In this document: positions 1-8,524 of the stretch, piece by piece
How positions within the stretch are numbered: position 1 is the first letter of the stretch
Layout: every line of letters begins with the position of its first letter
From: Isohypsibius dastychi
Lineage: Eukaryota; Tardigrada; Eutardigrada; Parachela; Isohypsibiidae
DNA length: 27,320 bases
NCBI GenBank assembly: GCA_034696485.1
Contig: JAQIWT010000225.1
Coordinates: forward strand, 1-27,320
Direction of reading: 5' to 3'
The notes under the pieces: generated by a model
Databases searched by the model: none
Told to the model about the DNA's origin: nothing
The model's input: only the letters and a program-made list of their open reading frames with translations
Translations under genes and position numbers: made by a program

Positions 1-25
1 CCCAATGGCCGGCATTGTATGGTGC

Positions 26-982
26 TCACTCTAGATCTGAGTTGTGTGGTATGTGTGGTATGTGTTGTATGAGTGGTCTGGTCTGGTATGAGTGGGATTG
101 TTTCATTTTGGCCCGTAGGGGCCGCCATACCGCTTCGATACGGGCTTCTTCGATCTTTTCAACTTTGGCTAGCGCTTCACTCTCGGTATCCTCGATTGAA
201 GAAACTGTGGTCGCTGTCTCAATTGTCAATGCTATCGTGGATTCTTTAGGGTGCGACTGAGTTGCGACCGTGCTTATGTCATGTGGCAGCTGAGACATTA
301 TCTCACAGGTTACCAGGTCATGGGGCACACCTTCACTGATTTCTTTCAAGGCTTTGTACTCCATAGCAGCGTGATCTTCGGTTACTCCTGTAGGCGGTTA
401 AGAACGGCAGAGATGCAACTTTCAAGTAGAGAACCGGGTGGCTGGATTTTCTTTCAAAGGTCACCTCCTCGGATCCAAAATGCGTAGTTTCCGGAACTTG
501 TTCACCGTGCTGGACTGAAATATTTGAGAGAACTCTGTCACAACTTCCAGTTTCATTTTCTGTCGTCTGCTGGTTCTCAGCTTCGGCAGGGCGCAACATC
601 GACACTGCTGATTGGACTGATTCTTGTAGTCTCACAGTGCCTGTTACCAAAGATTCGGTCAGGGCCTCCATGGTAATTTGTTGAGGTACTGAGTCGCTCA
701 AAAAATTCATTCGCTCACCTCGGTAACCGTAGTAGAAGTTGGATGCTTCAGCCGATGCTGGAACACCCATTTCTAAAACAGTATCTGGTACTTTTGACGT
801 AACAATGACATTTCAGTGATATCGACACTTAGGTACTGGGGTTCCAAACTGGGAAATCTCAGGGAACACTTCACGTTCGATGTGAGTCTCATGTGATGCT
901 AGCGTTGGTCCGGCTTGCGCTCTTTCAAATGGCGTCTGTCTGTTCATGCTTCACGGAAACTGGCTGAGTAGACTCAGTTACT
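26..982 (-). pseudogene. Broken Glu/Thr/Val-rich coding region
   Basis: Read on the minus strand, this stretch gives several open segments in different frames, with a composition typical of a disordered protein (many Thr, Glu, Val, Ser, Pro). Examples are segments containing EFTVVTESTQPVSVKHEQ, VQHGEQVPETTHFGSEEVTF and TIETATTVSSIEDTESEALA. The segments are separated by frame changes and by TGA and TAA stops. A donor-like site lies near 722 and an acceptor-like site (CTACAG) near 391, so part of the breakage could be unmodelled introns. No domain is recognisable. The upstream end is cut by the inverted-repeat element at 984-1502. The style resembles the fragments at 1871-2985 and 24.7-26.0 kb. 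That they are pieces of one gene family is inference. Confidence 0.35.
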
Positions 983-1027
983 ACAGTAAACTCTGTAGAA
1001 GTGAACACCCGCCGTCCCAAAAAAAGT

Positions 1028-1478
1028 GTTCACAATTCGCAGCTGTTCACAATTCGCAGGGGGCCCCCTGACAATTTATGGTGGGCCTTCTGAATCTAGG
1101 GGGGCCCCCCATTAATTGTCAGGGGGACCCTTTCGTCCGCATTGCAAATATTTTTGCGTGGGTAATCGTAAATAGCTGCTCCTCCGGAAAGCGTATGCTT
1201 CGATGTACCGGGAGCTTTTCGTTTTGAAGCAGACATAGCTTTTGAGAGTTTTGAATACGGAATAATGTGGAAAATCAGAATCAAAGAACACATATTGCAC
1301 CCGGCAGTCGAGTGTTCACACAAACAGAGCCCCGATATTAGCCTGTTTCCAAGAGTCTTGTTCACATTTCACAATTCGCAGATGTTCACAATTCGCAGAG
1401 ACCCCCCAGCTTAAATTTACTGGTGTTCATCGGTTCCAGGAAACGCGTTCACAATTCGCAGCTGTTCACAATTCGCAG
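1028..1478 (+). repeat. Six direct subterminal copies of a 15-mer
   Basis: GTTCACAATTCGCAG occurs at 1028-1042, 1045-1059, about 1367-1381 (first base differs), 1384-1398, 1447-1461 and 1464-1478. The copies at each end of the element are paired and 17 nt apart. All lie in the same orientation even though the element ends are inverted, so they are not part of the terminal inverted repeat. Subterminal repeats of this kind can be transposase-binding sites; that role is inferred. Confidence 0.8.
1061..1130. repeat. Nested GC-rich inverted repeat
   Basis: Arms at 1061-1087 and 1103-1130 pair with one single-base gap and two mismatches. They share the core CCCCCTGACAATT around a short spacer (TTCTGAATCTA region). 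It lies wholly inside the 519-bp element and would form a strong hairpin as single-stranded DNA or RNA. Confidence 0.6.
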
Positions 1479-1504
1479 CGTTCACTTCTACAGAATTTAC
1501 TGTA

Positions 1505-1870
1505 CCGTAAGTTGCCCGCTTTTGATGATCTCCTGATCGGATGGTTAATTGGCATCAGCTCGATAGTTGATCTGATGTATCGTGTAAAAGAGAATCTCCG
1601 TTTTTTTATCTGATTGATTTTCGGAAATCAATCATAATCTTCGCTTCAGATGTTTTTCTTCGACCGTTTTTCAAAACGAAGAAATGAATCCGAATAATTG
1701 CATCAGTTTGTCTTTTCTTTTTCAATCACAATTTCTTTCTTACGATAGAAATTATTTCCGGTTTTTCAAGCCGGTGAATTGGAACGGGAGAAAATATCCA
1801 GTTGTGTATCATACCATAATCAGATCAAAAATTATTGGTGATGCACTCCTATTCCCGGCCGGGTGAGTCT
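1505..1870. other. No supported gene
   Basis: This is AT-rich sequence with no convincing exon. A 60-codon plus-strand open frame starting at 1684 has no recognisable features and no splice or codon support. Confidence 0.4.
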
Positions 1871-2016
1871 CTATAATGTGACAAACATCTCCACATCTAA
1901 CAAGCTCTTCAAGTACTGCGCGGCGACATCTGTAGGTTGTTGTTCCAGCGGGACAATCTGAACCACCCAGATGGTTACGGTTGTTTCATCTGACCCTGAC
2001 ACTGGTTGACTCCATT

Positions 2017-2101
2017 CTCGCGACAAACTGGCAGAATCGAATGTGAATGCGTACCCACCTAACATACTCAATCAAATTTGATTGTGCCAGTTTGTCGCGA
2101 G
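2017..2101. repeat. Inverted duplicate of a coding segment
   Basis: CTCGCGACAAACTGGCA (2017-2033) is exactly complementary to 2085-2101, and looser similarity extends outward on both sides. The left copy is part of the minus-strand segment reading FDSASLSRE. The right copy, on the plus strand, reads FDCASLSRG followed by a TAG. This looks like an inverted duplication of one exon, with the plus-strand copy decayed. Confidence 0.55.
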
Positions 2102-2367
2102 GATAGAGTACCGGTGCTGTTCCCATCTGTTATGATCTGCTCTTCTGGAATGGTCTCCAGCGTTGTAACGTCTCAACTAACGATTCCAAAGTTGCTGTAC
2201 AAGCATTGCACAAAATCCCATCGCAGTATTTGCGGGCATAACCCCGGCAAGCCCCTACCCGTCCACCGTCTCCCGCTTCGCCCACTCACACCAAAACACT
2301 GACTGTGTGTGGCTTGCTTGATTGTTCAGTTGCACATGACCAGAAAGGTCAAGCTTCATCGTTTAGT

Positions 2368-2382
2368 GGGGGGGGGGGGGGG
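2368..2382 (+). repeat. Poly-G run (15 G)
   Basis: A G15 homopolymer lies inside a minus-strand coding-like segment, where it would encode prolines. A second run, G12, is at 27301-27312. Such runs are prone to length error, which matters for reading frames here. Confidence 0.8.
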
Positions 2383-5300
2383 ATTGCCGGGATTATGCCT
2401 GCAAATACTGCGGTGGGATTCCGTCCAATGCATGTAGCAGAAATCGATTTTCCTTCAACCTGTGACTCGAAGGTGGCTTCCGCTGGCATCATTCGTGCTT
2501 GTTCCAACTCACTCACCGCATGCTCAATCGGGAGGGACGTTTCCAAACTTTTCGACCGTGACTATGAACTCTTCGTTTTCCGTCAGCTGTTGTTGACGCG
2601 TTGTAGATGTATCACCCAATACGGATTGTGTCGGAACCTCTGGGGCTGGCTGACTGAGACCAGTCCCCAGGGCTGGCCTTTCATTCTCAGTTGCCTCTGA
2701 AATTTGTGGCTAGGTTGGAGTAACTTCAACGAGTTCAGCAAGTGTCATTTTTTCCTCACCGGCAGGAACGGAATCCAATGGCATTTCCTCGGTTGGTTGT
2801 AGTTCAACCGTTGTTTCGATGACGGCCTTCTCAGATAGCACAGACTCTTGAATAATTTCCTCGATATCAATTATCACAGTCACTTTTGTTTCAGTCATGT
2901 CGCCAGTTGGCTGCAGGGTGACCACTTTGATCCGTGGAAGTGATCTATCCGTGAAGTTACGGAAAAATGTATTCTTCAAAGTCATTGTAAGGATTTGTAT
3001 GTATTTGTGATTTGTATGTATTTGTGGGGAGCAGGGATAGCTGCATCAACTGGATTTATCTATTCTAGTCCTTACGGCATACTACAGCTCTTATGTGAAT
3101 AATCAAAATATTTTTCTCCTTTCTGTAAAGTCACGGAATGATAATCCGCAAAGTTACGGAATAATCTTTCCGTAAAGTTACAGCAAGACGAATATTCTGT
3201 TATTTTACCAAGGTCACGGAATGATGAATCCGTAAAGTTACGGAAAAATGTATTCTTCAAAGTCATTGTAAGGATTTGTATGTATTTTTGGGGAGCAGGG
3301 ATAGCTGCATCAACTGGATTTATCTATTTTAGTCCTTCCGGCATACTACAGCTCTTATGTAAATAATCAAAATATTTATCCTTTTTCTGTAAAGTCACGG
3401 AATCAATAATCTGTGAAGTTACGTACAAATGTATACTTTCCGTAAAGTTACAGCGAGATGGTATTTTATGATGTCTGTAAAGTCACGGAATGATCATTCC
3501 GTAAATTTACGGCAAAAAGTATGTATTCTGTAAAGTCACAGCAGGATGAATATTTCATTATTTTTCCAAAAACACGCAGTGATGAATCCGTGAAGTGACG
3601 GACAGATGGATACGTTCTGCAAAGTTACAGCGAGATAGTATTTTATCATTTCTGTAAAGTCACGGAACAATGCGTCCGTAAAGTTACGGAAAGCTGTATT
3701 CTTCAAAGTCATTGTACGGATTTGTATGTATTTGCGGGAGCAGGGATAGCTGCATCAATTGGATTAATCGATTCTGATTCTTACAGCATACTGCAGCTCT
3801 CATGTGAATAATCAAAATATATATCTTGCTGTAAAGTCACGGAATCCGTAAAGTTACGGACAAATGTATTCGTTCCGTAAAGTTACAGCGAGATATTATT
3901 TTATTATTTCTGTAAAGTCACGGAATGACGAATCCGTAAAGTTACGGAAAGATGTACGATAGAAAGATGTAGATAGTATGTATCATACTACAGCTCTTAT
4001 GTGAATAATCAAAATTTCTGTGAAGTCACGGAATAATAATCCGCAAAGTTACGGAATAATCTTTCCGTGAAGTTACAGCAAGACGAATATTCTGTTATTT
4101 TACCAAGGTCACGGAATGATGAATCCGTAAAGTTACGGAAAAATGTATTCTTCAAAGTCATTGTACGGATTTGTATGTTTTGGTGGGTAGCAAGGATAGC
4201 TGCATCAATTGGATTTATCTATTCTGATTCTTACAGCATACTGCAGCTCAAGATAGTATTTTATCATTTCTGTAAAGTCACGGAATGACGAATCCGTAAA
4301 GTTACGGAAAGATGTATTCTTCAAAGTCATTGTACGGATTCGTATGTATTTGTGGGGAGCAGGGATAGCTGCATCAATTGGATTTATCTATTCTGATTCT
4401 TACAGCATACTGAAGCTCTCATGTGAATAATCAAAATATATATCTTGCTGTAAAGTCACGGAATCCGTAAAGTTACGGACAAATGTATACGTTACGTAAA
4501 GTTACAGCGAGATATTATTTTATTATTTCTGTAAGATGTATTCTTCAAAGTCATTGTAAGGATTTGTATGTATTTGTGGGGAGCAGGGATAGCTGCATCA
4601 ACTAGATTTATCTATTCTAGTCCTTACGGCATACTACAGCTCTTATGTGAATAATCAAAATATCTTTCCTGTTTCTGTAAAGTCACGGAATTATTAATCC
4701 GTGAAGTTACGTACAGATGTATACGTTCCGTAAAGTTTTAGCGAGATAGTATTTTATCATTTCTGTAAAGTCACGGAAAGACGAATCCGTAACGTTACGG
4801 AAAGATGTATTCTTCAAAGTCATTGTATGGATTTGTATGTATTTGTGGGGAGCAGGGATAGCTGCAACAACTGGATTTATCTATTCTAGTCCTTACGGCA
4901 TACTACAGCTCTTATGTGAATAATCAAAAAATATATCATGCTGTAAAGCAACGGAATCCGTAAGGTTACGGACAAATGTATCCTTTCCGTAAAGTTACGG
5001 AATCATTTTTCCGTGAATTTACAGTAGGTTGAATATTTTGTTGCTTCTTCAAAGTCACGGAAGAATGGATCCGCAAAGTTACAGCAACATAAATAGTTCA
5101 TCATTTCTGTAAGGTCAGGGAATTATGTGACACAAGTTTAGGAAACATGTATTCGTTCTGTAAAGTGACAAAACGGTGAAATTTTTTCTGAAATCATGTG
5201 CCCGTAAAGTTACAGAAAAATTTATCCGTTCTAGGTGGAAGGTTACGGAAATTAGGTTTTTGTACATTTACAAAACGGGAAGTAACAATTGAGGAGTAGG

Positions 5301-5787
5301 AACAGCTGCATTAACTGGATTTATCCATTCTGGTGATCATGTGAATGAGCAATGTACGGAAAATATTTTTGTGATTTTACGGAATGCACGAATGAAATTC
5401 ATGAATCCGTTCTGTGAGGTTACGGAAAATAAACGTTTTGTATACACGGAACAATGTATTCGTTCTGTAAAGTCACGGAATCATATTTCCGTAAAGTTAC
5501 AGAAAAATGAATGCGTTCTGTAAGGTTACGGAAAATGTTTTGGTAAATTTACAGAGCGGGAAGTAACAATTGAGGAGTAGCAATAGCTGCATCAACTGAA
5601 TTTATCGATTTTTAAAAATTCTCGAAAGTTAAAGTAACAATTGAGGAGTAGGAATAGCTGCATCAACTGGATTTATCGATTCTAGTCCTCATGTGATTAA
5701 GCAATGTATTTTTCTTGTTACTGTAAAGTCACGGAATAGAATATCCGTAAAGTTACAAAACAATGTATGTGTTCTTTAAAATCAAAA

Positions 5788-6415
5788 TGTGTTTTTGTAA
5801 GGGTTTGTATGTTTTTGTCATGGGAGGGGAAACTCAACCAACGGGATTTATCAGTTCAATCTGGATACATGATTCCTTACGGAATCATGTATCCGTAAAG
5901 TTACAGAACGATGTAAATATCTGTAAAGTTACGGAAAATATGTTTTTGTAAATTTACAGAACGGGAAGTAATAATTAAAAAGGAGCAATAGCTGCATCAA
6001 CTGGATTTATCGATTCTAGTATCCATGTGAATGACCAATGTATTTTTTCTGTAAGTCACGTAAAATTACTCTCTCCGTAAACTTTCAGAACGTTGTTTTG
6101 CTCAGCTCTCATACTACAGCTCTCATGTAGTTTTTTGCAATTTCTGTTTCGGAAAGATGATTATTCGATCACTTCATTAGTCACAAAATTCGAAACTGTC
6201 AAGTTACATCCTTAGGATTTAATTGTCTGGCTTTGACGGCATACTATATCTGTTGAGCCAAAAATATTTTCCGTAACTTTACAGATATTTACATTGTTCT
6301 GTGACTTTACGGATACGTGATTCTGTAAGGAATCATGCATCCAAATTGAATTGATAAATCCCGTTGGTTGAGTTTCACCTCCCATGACAAATACATACAA
6401 ACCCTTACAAAAACA
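5788..6415. repeat. About 160-bp module present in inverted orientation
   Basis: The module at about 5788-5948 reappears reverse-complemented at about 6254-6415. Both contain the CATGGGAGG, CAACCAACGGGATTTATCA and TACATGATTC blocks, and they translate to near-identical peptides on opposite strands. The module itself holds a 14-bp inverted repeat around TTAC (GGATACATGATTCC). A third, direct copy of its inner half lies at about 13070-13215, inside the first intron of the protease gene. Confidence 0.8.
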
Positions 6416-6885
6416 TTAGGATTTAATTGTCTGGCTTTGACGGCATACTATACCTGTTGAGCCAAAAATTTGTTTCTGAAAAGTCGCGGAAACGATTTTC
6501 CGTTAAGTCGCAGAATATTGTATTTTACATCATTTCTGTAATGGAAAATAAAATGACCGTAAAGTAACGAGGCAACAAAATACAAGTGAAGGAGTCTGGA
6601 CAGCTGGATCGATGGATTTAATTGTCCGAGTTTTGACGGCATTCTGCATCTTTTGAAAATGAATGAAAATGGTGAGATGTCACTCGCCTTGCTCAAACAA
6701 AACTTATCCATTGAAACTCAGGGGAATGATGAAGAAAAAAAGTGAAAATTCACGGAATATCGAATCTGTTAGGTTCCGGAAGTTTTCCATCATTTCGTTA
6801 GTCACAAAATTCGAATCTGTAAAGTTTCATCCTTGGGATTTAATTGTCTGGCTTTGACGGCATACTGCAACTGTTGCGTACAAAA
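6206..6885 (+). repeat. 55-bp direct repeat flanking the inverted module
   Basis: GGATTTAATTGTCTGGCTTT and the following bases to about GCCAAAAAT occur at about 6206-6262 and 6414-6470, directly bracketing the inverted 160-bp module. A more diverged copy is at about 6831-6885. The bracketing suggests that the module entered, or was rearranged by recombination, between two copies of this sequence. Confidence 0.75.
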
Positions 6886-7003
6886 TTTGTTTCTGTAAAG
6901 TCACTCGCCTTGCTCAAACAAAACTTGAAACAAGAAAAACTGAGGAAACGAAAAATACAGCTTCTGTATCACACAGGCCGCCTAATTCAGTAGTGAAAAC
7001 AGA

Positions 7004-8524
7004 TTATTTCTTGATCTTTTTCGACTTCATTGCAGACATCTGCCCAGGGGGGCGATCATAGGGCAGACTAGGCGTGCCACTTTTGCCTTTTTTCTTTGTT
7101 TTTGGGAGGGTGTATCGATTGCTAGCGTCGGACTCAAGGCTGACAGACCGCTCAGGTGTAGTCCCATCAACGCTTTCGGAATCAGAATTGTGATTTGGCT
7201 TCTTCTTCTTGATTAGTTTATCGGTTCTTTCTGGTTGCTTCCTCTTTCTGATTGCTTTCTTTGTTTCTTCCTTTTCCGAGGATGAGTCGTCATCTTCAAC
7301 CTTCGAAAAAACAATCGGATTTTCTTAGTTAAATCAATTAATTTCATGAACTGAGTTTTCTGTAAAGTTACTGATTCAGAAAGATTTGGCTTCTTCTTCA
7401 TGGTTCGTTTAACAGTTCTTTCTGGTTGCATCCTCTTCCTGATTGCTTTCGATGTGTCTTCCTTTTTCTTTTTCGAGGATGAGTCGTCAACCTTCGAAAC
7501 AATGGGATTTTGTTAGTTATATCAATTAATTTCATGAACTGATTTTTCTGTAAAGTTACGGATTCAGAAATATTTCGTTTTTAAGCACGTGAAGTCAACT
7601 TAACGAATTTGCTAAAATTGATATGAAAAGCCGGTAGATTTCTAGATCTGAAGAACTCGATAGTGAAACTTTAGGTTCTCGGCAAAACATCAGCCCTCTC
7701 ACCTGGAGATTCGATTACGTTTCAAACGCAATTACCTTTTCATGAATATCCGAGTATGGGATTGATCTGTCGAAGCTATCCGTTTCCTGGAAGCACAAAG
7801 GATTTGAACACAGTTTTTCTGGGACAGCAAATGCTAGGGTACGTCATCAGCAATCGGTTTTGACTTAGGCTTCGCCGACTGAGCGCTTCTGGTGCGCGTT
7901 GGGGCTGCATTTTTTCCACCTGATTTCGCAGACGCTGCCTTCTCAACAACTTCGCTTCCCAACCTCTGCTTCTCGACTTTTTTGCCACTTGCTTCCGGTT
8001 GTGGTCTCCCTTCGGCAGGAGGCAACTAGCACAGAATATGGTAAGCAGAATGCAAGTACTCTCCAAGTACGACCGTAAAGTTACAGAAACTGAAACGGAG
8101 AAACTCGAATTTTGTAAAAGGAAATGAGTTTCTCTGTAAAATTACAGAATCGAGAAGTTCTACGTTTTTAAGCACGTGAAGTCACAACTTCACGAATTTG
8201 CTGAACTCAGTATAGAAAGCCGGCGGATTTTTAGACTCGAAGAATTCGATGATGGAATTTCAGGTTGTCGGCAAAACTTCAGCCCTCTCCCCTGGAGATT
8301 CGGTTACGTTTTTTCCATAAATTCAAACGCAGTTACCTTTTCATTAACCTTCGAGTTTGAAAGTGAATCGTCGTCCTCAACCTGGAAGCATAGAAGTTTT
8401 GAATACAGTGTTTCTGGGGGAGCAAATGCTGGGGTACTTCGATAATCGGTTTTGACTTTGATTTCGGCTTCTTCCGCGGAGATTCGTCTGCCGAAGAATC
8501 ACTTTCTTCGTCCTCACTTTCATC
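7004..8524 (-). repeat. Tandemly duplicated exons encoding the basic tail
   Basis: Exons 12-13 (8524-8337) and 14-15 (8025-7736) are homologous pairs. Each first exon contains KPKSK(SK)PI, each is followed by an intron of exactly 56 nt starting GTACCC and ending TTCCAG, and each second exon ends in EK before GTAA(C/T)TGCG. The following introns also align (about 8200-8330 with 7640-7730). Exon 16 and the first part of exon 17 form another pair, sharing KKAIRKRKQPERT-type sequence. The duplications explain the internally repeated Lys/Ser/Asp/Glu tail. Confidence 0.8.

Larger units (their letters stand above)
984..1502. mobile_element. TA-flanked inverted-repeat element (MITE-like, 519 bp)
   Basis: The element begins CAGTAAACTCTGTAGAAG at 984 and ends with the reverse complement at 1480-1502. 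The 23-bp terminal repeats differ at one base. Both ends are flanked by TA (982-983 and 1503-1504), the target-site duplication of Tc1/mariner-type elements, whose terminal repeats often start with CAGT. Inside both ends are direct copies of GTTCACAATTCGCAG. There is no transposase. A minus-strand open frame (about 1096-1365) contains SASKRKAPGTSKHTLSGG but matches no transposase I can name. It is most simply a non-autonomous element mobilised in trans. It sits beside a broken coding region. Confidence 0.7.
1871..2985 (-). pseudogene. Broken Glu/Thr/Pro-rich coding region
   Basis: Minus-strand open segments run from about 2985 down to 1871. The first (2985-2710) starts inside the repeat array, then reads through TETKVTVIIDIEEIIQESV and TTVELQPTEEMPLDSVPAG. 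It meets an in-frame TAG at 2712-2710, after VEVTPT, and stays coding-like beyond it (PQISEATENERPALG). A frame change follows near 2545. The next segment ends in a Pro run encoded by a G15 homopolymer (2368-2382 on the plus strand). A last segment at 2071-1871 contains FDSASLSREWSQPVSGSDE and IVPLEQQPTDVAAQYLKSLL. No domain is recognised. The frame changes make it a decayed gene or poor consensus. Confidence 0.35.
2985..6900. repeat. Dense array of a 16-bp dyad repeat with higher-order units
   Basis: Two short motifs alternate through the block. Motif A is CTGTAAAGTCACGGAA and motif B is TCCGTAAAGTTACGGA, and B often begins about 22 nt after A. B is a dyad: TCCGTAA and TTACGGA are reverse complements around AG. 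These sit in longer units carrying ATTCTTCAAAGTCATTGTA, then a GGGGAGCAGGGATAGCTGCA segment, then CATACTACAGCTCTTATGTG. The ATTCTTCAAAG marker recurs near 2971, 3251, 3697, 4145, 4314, 4539 and 4808, so unit length is irregular (about 170-450 bp). After about 5000 the units diverge and mix with other modules. No coding gene is supported; open frames here are repeat translations. Confidence 0.9.

Noticed and set aside
1096-1365. Transposase fragment inside the 519-bp element
   Set aside because: The minus-strand frame has no DDE or DNA-binding signature that I can identify.
3000-6100. CRISPR array
   Set aside because: Spacing and unit length are irregular, the repeats are degenerate and the setting is eukaryotic; there are no cas-like genes.
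3072-6400. Open frames of 60-75 codons within the repeat array
   Set aside because: Their peptides (for example repeated VKLRKNVF- and SVKSRNHISVKLQ-type strings) are translations of the dyad repeat, appear on both strands and lack splice or start support.
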